From Cupriavidus sp. U2 (GTDB lineage Bacteria > Pseudomonadota > Gammaproteobacteria > Burkholderiales > Burkholderiaceae): 64,000 bases of DNA. The notes under the pieces were generated by a model. It was given only the letters and a program-made list of their open reading frames with translations, made no database searches and was not told the DNA's origin. The position numbers and the translations under genes are program-made. This document shows, piece after piece, positions 35,867 to 48,108 of the stretch (its first letter is position 1; the number at the start of each line of letters is the position of its first letter). Location of the stretch: positions 173,893 through 237,892 of the forward strand of contig NZ_RCOG02000026.1 of the NCBI RefSeq assembly GCF_009663685.2, written 5' to 3'.

Positions 35867-36982
35867 TCAGCCCAACACCGCCCGCACGCTGCTCAACTGA
35901 TCCAATGTCTCGCGCAGTTCGCGCTCCAGCACGGCGACCAGCTCGGCCGAGGGCATCGATCGCGCCAGCGGCACGGCCTGGCCGGCCCATTGGGCGGCAA
36001 ATTCGCTGACGCCCTTGGCCTTGGCCGCCGCGTGCAGCGCCTTGCCGGCGTCGTACGTCACGGGATAGTCTGGAATTGCCGGGGCGCCGGCGGCGGTGCC
36101 CAGGCGCGTGAAGCGGCTGGTGAAGCCGCGTGCCGCGCGGCCCGAGATGGCGCGGGTCAGCGTGGTCGGGCGGGTTTCGTCGGCGGTCAGCGCGGCGCGG
36201 TAGGCGGCGTCGGCGGCCGATTCACTGGCGGCGACAAACGCCGTGCCAAGCTGCGCCGCGGCGGCGCCCAGCGCCAGCACGGCCGCGATGCCGGCGCCGT
36301 CCATGATGCCGCCAGCCGCGACGACGGGCAGGTTCGTGCGGGCCACCAGCACGCGGGTCAGCGCGAACGTGCCAAGCCCTTCGTCCTCGGCCTCGGTATC
36401 GAAGGCGCCGCGATGGCCGCCGGCCTCGAAGCCCTGCGCGACAATGGCGTCGATACCGGCCGCCTCGATCTGCCGCGCTTCGTGCAGCGACGTGGCGCTG
36501 GCCAGCAGCACGATGCCGGCCGCCTTCAGCGCATCGATCCATGTCTGCGCCGGCAGGCCGAAATGGAAGCTCACCACGGCCGGCTTCTCTTCCAGCAGCA
36601 TCTGGTACATCGCGTCATCGACCACAAAGCTCTTGTAGATCTCGCGCAGCGCGCCGGGCGGCGTGGCGCCGAATTCGGCAAAGGCCGAGCCCAGGTATTT
36701 CAGCCAGGCCGATTCTCGCTCGGCATCGGGCTTGGCCGGCACATGGCAGAACACGTTGATGTTGAAGGGCTTCGACGTCAGCGCGCGGGTTTCGCGTATC
36801 ACCTTGCGTGCGCCCTCCGCGTCCATGGCGCCCACGCCGAGCGAGCCCAAGCCGCCGGCTTCGGATACGGCCGCCGCCATGGCCGGAGTGCTGACGCCCG
36901 CCATCGGCGCCTGAATGATGGGCAGGCGGATGCCCAGGCGCGACAACAGGTTGCGGGACGGGTTCTGACGATTGGCTTCCAT
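35867..36982 (-). CDS. nitronate monooxygenase (2-nitropropane dioxygenase family)
   Basis: The product is 371 residues, an FMN-dependent TIM barrel. The N-terminal [20 protein letters not shown], then FHFGLPAQ, the AGGHRGAF catalytic-histidine segment, and [21 protein letters not shown] are typical of class I nitronate monooxygenases. These oxidise propionate 3-nitronate or other alkyl nitronates and protect against plant nitro toxins. The ATG at 36982 has AAGGA nine bases upstream; another ATG lies six codons earlier. It follows the LysR gene by 14 bases in one operon. Confidence 0.92.
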   Translation of the reverse strand: MEANRQNPSRNLLSRLGIRLPIIQAPMAGVSTPAMAAAVSEAGGLGSLGVGAMDAEGARKVIRETRALTSKPFNINVFCHVPAKPDAERESAWLKYLGSAFAEFGATPPGALREIYKSFVVDDAMYQMLLEEKPAVVSFHFGLPAQTWIDALKAAGIVLLASATSLHEARQIEAAGIDAIVAQGFEAGGHRGAFDTEAEDEGLGTFALTRVLVARTNLPVVAAGGIMDGAGIAAVLALGAAAAQLGTAFVAASESAADAAYRAALTADETRPTTLTRAISGRAARGFTSRFTRLGTAAGAPAIPDYPVTYDAGKALHAAAKAKGVSEFAAQWAGQAVPLARSMPSAELVAVLERELRETLDQLSSVRAVLG

Positions 36983-36996
36983 GGCGGCGTTCCTTG

Positions 36997-37908
36997 TCAT
37001 GCGGGGTGGCTACGGCGCAGTTCCTGCTCGAATGCGGCGTAGGCGGAGGTGGTGAAAGCGGAGCGGCGAATCAGGTACGTATGCACCTTGCGGACCGGCA
37101 CGGTCTGCAGGGCCCCCATATTGGCCTGCATGGCCAGCAGCGAGCGCGGCACGATGGCCACGGCGGAGCCTGCCGTCACCTGCGCCAGGATGGCGTGGTA
37201 CGAGGGGAGTTCGATAACGGCGAGATGGCGGCGCGCATCGTCGCCAGCCTGTTCGAGCCAGTCCTCGGCGCACCGGCGATAGGTGCAGCCGCGCAAGAAC
37301 GCGGCCAGCTGGCGCAGCGTCACGTCTTCGGGGCGCCGGACTTTCGGATGGGTCGCCGGCAGCACCAGCACCAGCTCCTCGGTGGTCAGGAACACCCCTT
37401 CCAGGCCCGCACCCATTTCCGATATGTCGATGTCCCCCGGGTTGCCCGTGCCGGGGTGGGCCACGATCGCGCAGTCCAGCCGGCGTTCCAGCACGCCGTC
37501 TGCCAGCGCCTGCGAGGTGCCCGTGCTCAGGTCCAGTTCGACGTCGGGCCACGCGGCGTGGAAGCGGCCCAACGGCCGGGGCAGCAGCGTGGCCGCGGTG
37601 CTTTCCATCGACCCCACGCGCAGGCGGCCGCTCGGCGCATCGGCGCGCATGGACTGCCGTGCCTCTTCGGCCAGCGCCAGTAGCTGGTCCGCATAGCCCA
37701 GCAGGCGCTGTCCGGCCGGAGTCAGGATCATCTGCTTGTTCGCGCGCTGGAACAGGTCCACGCCGAGGCTTTCCTCAAGCTGCTTCACGCGCGTCGTCAC
37801 GTTCGACTGCACGCGGTCCAGCGATTTGGCGGCCCGGGTGACGCTCTGTTCGCGCGCTACCGCCCGGAAAATCTCGAGTTCTGCCAGTTCCACACTGTGC
37901 GACGACAC
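36997..37908 (-). CDS. LysR family regulator co-transcribed with nitronate monooxygenase
   Basis: The product is 303 residues with [23 protein letters not shown] and a full effector domain ([17 protein letters not shown]). The start is a GTG at 37908 that lies inside an inverted repeat, and a second LysR-like palindrome is just upstream, so autoregulation is likely. A later GTG would shorten the leader by a few residues. Unlike the other LysR genes in the window, it lies in the same direction as its likely target rather than divergent from it. Confidence 0.9.
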   Translation of the reverse strand: MSSHSVELAELEIFRAVAREQSVTRAAKSLDRVQSNVTTRVKQLEESLGVDLFQRANKQMILTPAGQRLLGYADQLLALAEEARQSMRADAPSGRLRVGSMESTAATLLPRPLGRFHAAWPDVELDLSTGTSQALADGVLERRLDCAIVAHPGTGNPGDIDISEMGAGLEGVFLTTEELVLVLPATHPKVRRPEDVTLRQLAAFLRGCTYRRCAEDWLEQAGDDARRHLAVIELPSYHAILAQVTAGSAVAIVPRSLLAMQANMGALQTVPVRKVHTYLIRRSAFTTSAYAAFEQELRRSHPA

Positions 37909-37933
37909 AATCGTGTCGTTCTCCGATAGAGAA
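37902..37933. promoter_or_regulatory. two adjoining inverted repeats at the LysR start
   Basis: ACGACAC-AATC-GTGTCGT at 37902-37919 covers the GTG start codon of the LysR gene. TTCTC-CGATA-GAGAA at 37919-37933 follows directly and has LysR-box geometry. Together they suggest an operator for autoregulation and for the divergent DUF1801 gene. Confidence 0.55.
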
Positions 37934-38049
37934 TGAAAGTCTGGTTAGTATTGTGATTGGAGAATGCGTTGTCAAGCGGACGGCGCCGTCGGATTCCGTC
38001 AGGGTGTGATTTATAGTGATGTATCAACCATTCACCGGGAGACAGCAGC

Positions 38050-38463
38050 ATGAAGAAGGCAGAACCGCAGGCCGGCGTACCGGCCGCCGAGCTGATCGAT
38101 GCCAGGATTGCGGAGCTTGGCGACTGGCGCGGCGAGATGCTGGCGCAATTGCGGGCCATCGTTCGGGAAGCCGATCCCGACGGGATCGAGGAGTGGAAAT
38201 GGAGCGTGCCGGTGTGGTCGCACGACGGCATCCTCTGCACGGGCGAGGTCTACAAGGCCACCGTGAAAATGACGTTCGCCAAGGGCGCGTCGCTGGATGA
38301 TCCCAAGGGGCTGTTCAATTCGAGTCTGGACGGCAACGTGCGCCGTGCGATCGACTTCCGCGAGGGCGACACCATCAACAGAACCGCCCTCAAGGCCCTG
38401 ATCCGCGCGGCGGTGGCGCTGAACCAGGCCGGGGCCAAACCGAAAGCCAGGTCCAGGGCCTGA
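38050..38463 (+). CDS. DUF1801 domain protein
   Basis: The product is 137 residues of the DUF1801 (YdhG-like) fold, with EEWKWSVPVW, HDGILCTGEVYKATVKMTFAKGA, and FNSSLDGNVRRAIDFREGD. Proteins of this family are small and soluble, and their biochemical role is not established; some are thought to bind iron or DNA. The ends are complete. GGGAGAC about ten bases upstream supports the ATG at 38050. It is divergent from the LysR-nitronate monooxygenase operon. Confidence 0.88.
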   Translation: MKKAEPQAGVPAAELIDARIAELGDWRGEMLAQLRAIVREADPDGIEEWKWSVPVWSHDGILCTGEVYKATVKMTFAKGASLDDPKGLFNSSLDGNVRRAIDFREGDTINRTALKALIRAAVALNQAGAKPKARSRA

Positions 38464-38628
38464 CCCGGCAAGGCCTGGGGCGGCCCTCGGTCGCCCGGCC
38501 AATGTCGGCGCGACACCGACAGCCATTTCGGTTGGCGCGGGGTAGCATGAGTCGCTTTGGCCTGTGGTTGCGCGCCGTGCAGTCGTCTGGTGCGCGCGCA
38601 GCCGCGATTTTCCTTCTATCCCGCCGGT

Positions 38629-41600
38629 ATGCAACCGTCTTCCCTGCAACGCTTCCTGTTCGGCGCGATCCTTGTTCCGGTCTCGATGGCCGTGGTGTTC
38701 GGCATGGATGCGGTCACCCCGCTTGGGGTGGCGGCGTGGCTGTTCTACCTCGTGCCGGTCTGCCTGACCCTGTACGGCAATGACCCGAGGCTGCCGCTGA
38801 TCGTCGCCGCCGTTGGCACGGTGCTGATCGGCATCGGCTACGCGGTATCGCCTGCCAGCAGCATCCGGCCGATCTATGCCGTCGCTAACCGCGGCGCGGG
38901 CGTGGTCGTGCTGTGGTTTCTGGCAGGCGTGGTGTATCGCTACATCCTGTCGCAGGCGGCCATGCGGCGCGCGGCGTGGCTGCAGCAGACGCAGGTGCGG
39001 GTGCACCAGGCCGTGCGCAATCCGCAGTCGGCGGGCAATGTGGCCGATGCGCTCGTGCGCGTGCTGGCGCAGGCCTTCCAGGCGCACGTGGGCGTGGTGT
39101 ACCAGGTGGATGGCGACCAGATGCGCCGCGTGGCCACGTGGGCGCTGGCCAACGCCGACGAGCTGCCGCAGACGCTGACGGCGGGGCAGACGCTGGCTGG
39201 CCAGGCGGCGGCGGAAAACCGCGTGATCGCGGTGGGCGGCCTGCCGGCCGACTATCTGCAGGTGTCCTCGGCCCTGGGCCGGACGACGCCCAACGAGATC
39301 GTGGCGGCGCCGCTGACGGCCGAAGGCGACGTGGTGGGCGTGGTGGAACTGGGCTTTGTCGCCACGCAGCGCGATACGGCCGACATCGTGGAACTGCTGG
39401 AGCGTATTGGCGACCCGATCGGCATGACCCTGCGGGCCGCCGCCTACCGGGGCCGCCTGGAAAAGCTGCTCGGCGAAACCCAGCGCCAGAGCGAGGAACT
39501 GCAGGTCCAGCAGGAAGAGCTGCGCGTATCGAACGAGGAACTGGAAGAGCGCGGCCGCGCGCTGATGGATTCGCAGGCGCGGCTCGAAGCCCAGCAGGCG
39601 GAGCTGGAACAGACCAACGTGCAGCTGGAAGAACACGCGCAACGGCTGGAAGGCCAGAAGCGGGAGATGCTGGCCTTCCAGGCCGAACTGGCCGCCAACG
39701 CCCGGGCGCTGGAGCGGTCCAACCAGTACAAGAGCGAATTCCTGGCCAATATGTCGCACGAACTGCGCACGCCGCTCAACAGTGCGCTGATCCTGGCCAA
39801 GCTGCTGCAGGAGAACAAGGAAGGCACGCTGACCGCCGAGCAGGTGCGCTACGCATCCACCATCCACGCTGCCAACACCGACCTGCTGAACCTGATCAAC
39901 GATATCCTCGACCTGTCCAAGATCGAGGCCGGCCATCTGGTGATCGAGCACGAAACGGTCGAACTGAAGGCGCTGACCGAGGCGCTGCAGGGCATGTTCG
40001 GGCCGATCGCCGAGCAAAAGGGCGTGCCGTTCCGCGTCGAATTCCTGCCCGGCGTGCCCGATGCCATCGTGTCCGACAACCAGCGTCTGCAGCAGGTGCT
40101 GAAGAACCTGCTGTCCAATGCGTTCAAGTTTACGGAATCGGGCGCGGTCACGCTGGCGCTGGCCGCGCAGGGTGATGACGCGGTGCGCTTCGAGGTGCGT
40201 GACACCGGCATCGGCATTCCGAAAGACAAGCAGCAGGTCATTTTCGAGGCGTTCCAGCAGGCCGACGGCACCACCAGCCGCCGCTATGGCGGCACGGGCC
40301 TGGGCCTGTCGATCTCGCGCGAGCTGGGCCGCCTGCTGGGCGGCGTGATCTCGGTGGCCAGCGAACCGGGCCAGGGCAGCGTGTTTGCTTTGACCGTGCC
40401 GCGCCTGCTCGGCGCAGACTCCGCCACGCAGGCTGGCCTGATGACGCAGCCGGCCAGCGCGCCGGCACCGCTGGTGATGGCCCCGCCATCGCGCGCGGTG
40501 CCGCCTGCCCCGGCGCCGGCACAAGAGCCCATGGAGCGCGTGCAGCCGGGCTATCCGGCACCGATTCCCGACGACCGCGACCATCGCACGCGCGGCAACC
40601 GGCTGATCCTGGTGGTCGAGGACGATATCGACTTCGCCGGCATTCTCTACGACCTGGCCCACGAACTCGATTTCGACTGCATCCACGCCACCACGTCGGC
40701 GCAGGGCCTGGAACTGGCGCGCCAGCATCAGCCGTGCGGCATCCTGCTGGACGTGGCGCTGCCCGACCAGTCGGGGCTGACGCTGCTCGACTGGCTCAAG
40801 CGAGACCCCGCCACGCGGCATATCCCGACGCATCTGGTATCGGTCAGCGATCATGCCGAAGCGGCGCTGCACCTGGGCGCGGTGGGCTACACGTTCAAGC
40901 CCAGCGAGCGCGACAAGCTGGCGGCGGCGATCCGGGGCCTGGAGGCACGCATGGCGGCGGGCCAGCGCCGGGTGTTGGTGATCGAGGACGACCCGGCGCT
41001 ACGCGAGAGCATTCGCGCGCTGCTGAAATCGCTGGAGGCCGAGATCGTGACCACCGACAGCGTGGCAGCGGCCACGACGGCGCTGGAGGGCACGCCGTTC
41101 GACTGCGTGGTGATGGACATGGTATTGCCCGACGGCACCGGCCATGACCTGCTGGCCCATATGGCGCAGCGGGCGCAGGCCAATGCCGGCGCCATGCCGC
41201 CCGTGATCATCTATACGGGCCGGCAGCTGTCGGCCGAGGACGAACAGAAGCTGCGCCGGTATTCGAAGTCGATCATCATCAAGGGGGCCCGTTCGCCCGA
41301 CCGGCTGCTCGACGAAGTGACGCTGTTCCTGCACAGCGTGGAGTCGTCGCTGCCGCCGGAACACCAGCGCATGCTGCGGGCGGCCCGCAACCGCGACGAC
41401 ACGTTCGACGGCCGCAAGCTGCTGCTGGTGGAAGACGACGCGCGCAATATCTTCGCGCTGTCGAAGGTCATCGAACCGCTGGGCGCCACCGTGGAGATCG
41501 CCCGCAGCGGGCGCGAGGCGCTTGACCTGCTGAACCGGATGGACGGCATCGACCTGGTACTGATGGACATCATGATGCCCGAGATGGATGGCATCACGGC

Positions 41601-41781
41601 CATGCGGCACATCCGCCAGATGCCGCAGTACGCGCGCCTGCCGATCATCGCGCTCACCGCCAAGGCCATGCAGTCCGACCGCGAGGCCTGCCTGCAGGCC
41701 GGTGCCAACGACTACATCGCCAAGCCGATCGATGTGGACAAACTGCTTTCGCTGTGTCGCGTATGGCTACACGCAAACTGA
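38629..41781 (+). CDS. membrane hybrid histidine kinase with GAF and three receiver domains
   Basis: The product is 1050 residues. About four membrane helices (residues 8-125) lead to a GAF-like domain (about 150-290), a Gln/Glu-rich coiled coil (about 300-370), a HisKA domain with His377 in [11 protein letters not shown], and an HATPase with [16 protein letters not shown] and GGTGLGLS. Three receivers follow, with phosphoacceptor aspartates at about 708, 830 and 980. The order resembles multi-input phosphorelay sensors. The ATG at 38629 is the first that gives a hydrophobic start; an upstream in-frame TTG adds an unlikely leader. The last bases overlap the CheR-type gene. Confidence 0.9.
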   Translation: MQPSSLQRFLFGAILVPVSMAVVFGMDAVTPLGVAAWLFYLVPVCLTLYGNDPRLPLIVAAVGTVLIGIGYAVSPASSIRPIYAVANRGAGVVVLWFLAGVVYRYILSQAAMRRAAWLQQTQVRVHQAVRNPQSAGNVADALVRVLAQAFQAHVGVVYQVDGDQMRRVATWALANADELPQTLTAGQTLAGQAAAENRVIAVGGLPADYLQVSSALGRTTPNEIVAAPLTAEGDVVGVVELGFVATQRDTADIVELLERIGDPIGMTLRAAAYRGRLEKLLGETQRQSEELQVQQEELRVSNEELEERGRALMDSQARLEAQQAELEQTNVQLEEHAQRLEGQKREMLAFQAELAANARALERSNQYKSEFLANMSHELRTPLNSALILAKLLQENKEGTLTAEQVRYASTIHAANTDLLNLINDILDLSKIEAGHLVIEHETVELKALTEALQGMFGPIAEQKGVPFRVEFLPGVPDAIVSDNQRLQQVLKNLLSNAFKFTESGAVTLALAAQGDDAVRFEVRDTGIGIPKDKQQVIFEAFQQADGTTSRRYGGTGLGLSISRELGRLLGGVISVASEPGQGSVFALTVPRLLGADSATQAGLMTQPASAPAPLVMAPPSRAVPPAPAPAQEPMERVQPGYPAPIPDDRDHRTRGNRLILVVEDDIDFAGILYDLAHELDFDCIHATTSAQGLELARQHQPCGILLDVALPDQSGLTLLDWLKRDPATRHIPTHLVSVSDHAEAALHLGAVGYTFKPSERDKLAAAIRGLEARMAAGQRRVLVIEDDPALRESIRALLKSLEAEIVTTDSVAAATTALEGTPFDCVVMDMVLPDGTGHDLLAHMAQRAQANAGAMPPVIIYTGRQLSAEDEQKLRRYSKSIIIKGARSPDRLLDEVTLFLHSVESSLPPEHQRMLRAARNRDDTFDGRKLLLVEDDARNIFALSKVIEPLGATVEIARSGREALDLLNRMDGIDLVLMDIMMPEMDGITAMRHIRQMPQYARLPIIALTAKAMQSDREACLQAGANDYIAKPIDVDKLLSLCRVWLHAN

Positions 41782-42653
41782 AACCGAAGGACGCGGCACC
41801 ACTGTCCGACGCCTCGTGGGACGACGGCACGGTGCTGCTCGACGCCAACTTCGACATCGAGCTGGAGCTGCTGCTGGAGGCCATCTTCCGCAAGTACCAG
41901 CATGACTTCCGGCGCTATGCGCGGGCGTCGCTGCGGCGCCGGCTGGAGCAGGCGTTGCGGGACCTGAACCTGACCACGCTGTCGCAACTGCAGGACCGCA
42001 TGCTGCGCGATGCCGTGCTGTTCGGCCGGCTGCTGCAGTACCTGACGGTGCAGGTCAGCGAGATGTTCCGCGATCCGTCCTACTTCCGTGCGATTCGCGA
42101 GCACGTGGTGCCGGTGCTGCAGACCTATCCGTCGGTCAACGTCTGGGTGGCCGGCTGCAGCAGCGGGGAGGAACTGTGGTCGCTGGCCATCCTGTTCGAG
42201 GAAGAGGGCCTGGCCGAGCGCACCGTCTTCTATGCCACCGATATCAACCCAGAGGCCCTGGCCATCGCGCGCGCGGGGGTGTACGACGCCGGCCGGCTGC
42301 GCAGCTTCGGCGCCAACTATCTGGCGGCCGGCGGGCGGGCGTCGCTGTCGGACTACTATCACGCGGCCTATGGCAAGGCCAAGTTCAACGCGCAGCTGAT
42401 CCGGCAATCGGTGTTTGCGGATCACAGCCTGGCGACCGACAGCGTGTTCCAGGAAGCCCAGCTGATTTCGTGCCGCAATGTGCTGATCTATTTCGACCGG
42501 CCGCTGCAGGACCGCGCCATCGGCCTGTTTCGCGATGCGCTGGCGCGGCGCGGGTTCCTGGGGCTGGGCAGCAAGGAAAGCCTGCTCTTCAGCGCCCATG
42601 TGCAGGATTTCGAGGCGGTGTCGTCGCGCGAGCGGCTGTACCGCAAGCTCTGA
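41763..42653 (+). CDS. CheR-type protein-glutamate methyltransferase
   Basis: The product is 296 residues. An N-terminal helical part with HDFRRYARASLRRRLEQAL precedes the SAM-binding domain: EMFRDPSYF, VWVAGCSSGEELWSLAIL, FYATDINPEALAIA, and ISCRNVLIYFDR. CheR enzymes methylate glutamates of chemoreceptors, but here no receptor, CheA or CheW gene is nearby. The gene overlaps the hybrid kinase stop by 19 bases and precedes the CheB-type gene by nine, so it is part of one signalling operon. An in-frame GTG three codons earlier is an alternative start. Confidence 0.92.
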   Translation: MATRKLKPKDAAPLSDASWDDGTVLLDANFDIELELLLEAIFRKYQHDFRRYARASLRRRLEQALRDLNLTTLSQLQDRMLRDAVLFGRLLQYLTVQVSEMFRDPSYFRAIREHVVPVLQTYPSVNVWVAGCSSGEELWSLAILFEEEGLAERTVFYATDINPEALAIARAGVYDAGRLRSFGANYLAAGGRASLSDYYHAAYGKAKFNAQLIRQSVFADHSLATDSVFQEAQLISCRNVLIYFDRPLQDRAIGLFRDALARRGFLGLGSKESLLFSAHVQDFEAVSSRERLYRKL

Positions 42654-42662
42654 GGCTCCATC

Positions 42663-43259
42663 ATGCAGACCGCGACGCAACCGTGCAGGGGAGTAGTGAT
42701 CGGTGGCTCGGCCGGCGCGCTGGAGGCACTGAACGCCGTCTTGCCGATGCTGCCCGCGCGCTTCATGCCGCCGGTGGTGGTCGTCATGCATCAGCTGGCG
42801 TCGAGCCCGAGCCTGCTGCCGGGACTGTTCGCCGTGCGTTGCGCGATGCCCGTGCACGAGGCGGAAGACAAGCTGACGGTCGAGCCGGGCCATCTCTATC
42901 TGGCGCCACCGGACTATCACCTGCTGCTGGAACGGGACCCCGACACGCCGGACAGCGTGCGGCTGGCCCTGTCGGTGGCGCCGCCCGTGCGGTTTTCGCG
43001 GCCGTCGATCGACGTGCTGTTCGAGTCGGCCGCCGTCGCGTGGCGGGAGGGCGCGCTGGGCGTGCTGCTGTCGGGCGCCAACGACGATGGTGCGCGCGGC
43101 CTGGCCGTGATTCGCGCGGCGGGCGGCCGCACCTGGGTGCAGTCGCCGGAATCCGCCATGGTGGAGACCATGCCGCAAGAGGCGATCGCGCGCGGCGCGG
43201 CCGACCACATACTGACCCTGGAAGCGATCGGCCACGGGCTGGCCCGCCTGACTGAATGA
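42663..43259 (+). CDS. stand-alone CheB-type methylesterase
   Basis: The product is 198 residues, the catalytic half of CheB without its receiver domain. The triad is visible: serine in IGGSAGALEAL, histidine in VVMHQLASSPS, and aspartate in LSGANDDGARGL. CheB removes methyl groups or deamidates receptor glutamates. Without a receiver its activity must be controlled in another way, perhaps by the neighbouring receiver proteins. Its stop overlaps the next kinase gene by four bases. Confidence 0.92.
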   Translation: MQTATQPCRGVVIGGSAGALEALNAVLPMLPARFMPPVVVVMHQLASSPSLLPGLFAVRCAMPVHEAEDKLTVEPGHLYLAPPDYHLLLERDPDTPDSVRLALSVAPPVRFSRPSIDVLFESAAVAWREGALGVLLSGANDDGARGLAVIRAAGGRTWVQSPESAMVETMPQEAIARGAADHILTLEAIGHGLARLTE

Positions 43260-44410
43260 CGCCTACCATGCAAGCTCCCGTGAAGATCCTCGCCGTCGAC
43301 GACATTGCGGCCAACCTGACCGCGCTGGACGCCGTACTGGCCAAGCCTGGCATAGAGATCGTCCATGCCAATTCCGGCGCGCAGGCGCTGGAACTGCTAC
43401 TCGACCACGAATTCGGGCTGGCCATCCTGGACGTGCACATGCCCGAGATGGACGGCTTCGAGCTGGCCGAACTGATGCGCGGCAGCAAGCGCACGAGCCA
43501 GATCCCGATCCTGTTCCTGACGGCCGCCGGGCATGACAGCCAGCGCGCGTTTCGCGGCTATGCGTCGGGCGCGGTGGATTTCCTGTTCAAGCCCGTGGAT
43601 GCGCGTGTGCTGTCGGCCAAGGTCGATGTGTTCGTGCAACTGGCCCAGCAAAAGCAGCTACTGGCCGAGCAGCTGGAAACCGCCCAGCAGCTGCTGAAGA
43701 CCAATGAAATGCTGATGGCCGTGCTGGCGCACGATCTCCGTACGCCGCTATCGGCCATCATCGCCTCGGCGTCGTTCCTGGGCCGCTTCGGGGGCGAGGA
43801 AAAGCTGAAGCCGGCCACGGACCGGATTGCCCGCAGCAGCCAGCGCATGGCGCGCATGGTGGACCAGCTGCTGCATGTGGCGCGCCTGCATGGCGGACGG
43901 GTCAGCCTGATGCCGCAGGCGGCGGATCTGGGCGCGATCTGCGCGGCCATCGTCGATGAATGCCAGGCGTCGCGCGGCGAGCTGCAGCTGGTGCTGGAGC
44001 AACTGGGCGATACCCGGGCCACCATCGATCCCGACCTGATTGCCCAGGTGGTGCAGAACCTGGTGGGCAACGCGCTGCAGCACGGCGATGCCGGCACGCC
44101 GGTGACCGTGCGCGTGGACGGTACGGCCCCGGACCGCGTGACGGTGGCGGTGTCCAACGGCGGCACGATCGATGCCCGCGTGCTGCCGCATATCTTCGAC
44201 GCCTTCCATTCGGGGATGGGTGCGACGGCGGCCGCCACTGGCGGCAGCCATTCCGAAGGGCTTGGGCTCGGTCTCTATATCGCCCGCGAGTTGGCCATGC
44301 TGCACGGCGGCACCGTCGTGGCCGAATCGTCGCCCGAGCTTCGCAACACGGTATTTACGGTGACGCTGCCACGGGAGTGCTGCAAGGCACAGCGCGCCAT
44401 CCAGCCCTGA
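43256..44410 (+). CDS. receiver-histidine kinase protein
   Basis: The product is 384 residues. An N-terminal receiver (VKILAVDDIAANLTALDAVL, Asp59 in ILDVHMPEMDG, Lys in FKPVD) is joined through a helical linker to a HisKA domain (His159 in LAHDLRTPLS) and an HATPase with NLVGNALQHG and GLGLGLYIAREL. The receiver-first order suggests that it accepts a phosphoryl signal before acting as a kinase, possibly from the hybrid kinase three genes upstream. It is translationally coupled to the CheB-type gene. No output DNA-binding protein is encoded in the operon. Confidence 0.9.
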   Translation: MTPTMQAPVKILAVDDIAANLTALDAVLAKPGIEIVHANSGAQALELLLDHEFGLAILDVHMPEMDGFELAELMRGSKRTSQIPILFLTAAGHDSQRAFRGYASGAVDFLFKPVDARVLSAKVDVFVQLAQQKQLLAEQLETAQQLLKTNEMLMAVLAHDLRTPLSAIIASASFLGRFGGEEKLKPATDRIARSSQRMARMVDQLLHVARLHGGRVSLMPQAADLGAICAAIVDECQASRGELQLVLEQLGDTRATIDPDLIAQVVQNLVGNALQHGDAGTPVTVRVDGTAPDRVTVAVSNGGTIDARVLPHIFDAFHSGMGATAAATGGSHSEGLGLGLYIARELAMLHGGTVVAESSPELRNTVFTVTLPRECCKAQRAIQP

Positions 44411-44501
44411 CGCCGCCGGTTGCGAACCCCGGGCCGGGACCCGCCGTCGCATCCCATCGCGATGCCACTGACCGCGCCAGTCGGCGCAGGTCGCCTGCCG
44501 G

Positions 44502-47165
<2,664 letters not shown>

Positions 47166-47430
47166 GATCGGTCTCCGGATGCGAATGCCCTTGTGGTGAC
47201 ATCGATTTTAGGGGCCGGACCGGAACAGAACGTCCCGGATTGCGCGGTGGAAACCGAGCATGACGGCATGATGTGCTGCCATGCCGTCTATTTCCAGCAT
47301 AATCCTCTTAAGAACGGAAAAGTGGCAGGCGAGGCGGCCAAGGGATGGCATCCGTGGAAGATGGCGATTGCGTTCGTCATGACGGCGACCTATGGTTATC
47401 CGTCCGGCTAACTATTTCGGAGACGCAACA

Positions 47431-47835
47431 ATGAAGCTCACCGTACAAACCACCGTCGCCGCCCCGATCGACAAGGTGTGGCGCGCCTACACCACGCCCG
47501 AGGACATCAAGCAGTGGAATGCTGCCTCCGATGACTGGCACACCACGGCCGCGTCGGTCGACCTGCGCGTTGGCGGCGCGTTCTCATCGCGGATGGAGGC
47601 CAAGGACGGCAGCATGGGCTTCGATTTCGCGGGCACCTACACCGAGATCGTGCCGAACCGGCGCATCGTGTACGCCTTTGGCGACCGGAACGCCGAGGTC
47701 GATTTTGCCGATAGCCCGCAAGGCGTGACGGTGCGCGTGAGCTTCGACCCGGAGTCGGAATACCCGGTGGAACAACAGCAGCAGGGCTGGCAGAGCATTC
47801 TCGACAATTTCAAACGGTACGTCGAAGCGAGGTAG
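47431..47835 (+). CDS. SRPBCC (AHSA1-type) domain protein
   Basis: The product is 134 residues of the START-like ligand-binding fold: VAAPIDKVWRAYTTPEDIKQW at the start, FDFAGTYTEIVPNRRIVYAF, and a closing QQGWQSILDNFKRYVEAR. Proteins of this group bind hydrophobic ligands or act in stress responses, and the ligand is unknown. The ATG at 47431 has GGAGAC eight bases upstream. It is followed by 273 bases without a recognised gene before the epoxide hydrolase. Confidence 0.88.
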   Translation: MKLTVQTTVAAPIDKVWRAYTTPEDIKQWNAASDDWHTTAASVDLRVGGAFSSRMEAKDGSMGFDFAGTYTEIVPNRRIVYAFGDRNAEVDFADSPQGVTVRVSFDPESEYPVEQQQQGWQSILDNFKRYVEAR

Positions 47836-48108
47836 TGGCGGCATCCGGTCCGGTCCGATGCACGTCGAAGCATGGTGTACGCCCCCGCGTCGGAACCGCG
47901 CGCCTGCGGAAAGCGCCGGAGCGCCGGACCGGCTGCGCGATCTGTATCCCCTTGTATCGCCGCGGCTGGGCGATACATGACGATCCAAAAAGGTGCATGG
48001 ATCGACATTTCACGCGTGCATTCGGTTTCTAGACTGCGATGGTTCATTCACGCCCGCTACGGTTTCCTTCCGTCAGGAAACAGGCGGCGCCAACCAGGAG
48101 AACCATTG

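Noticed and set aside
38032..40872. 946-codon minus-strand open frame
   Set aside because: It is antisense to the hybrid kinase and DUF1801 genes, with His/Gln/Arg-rich shadow text.
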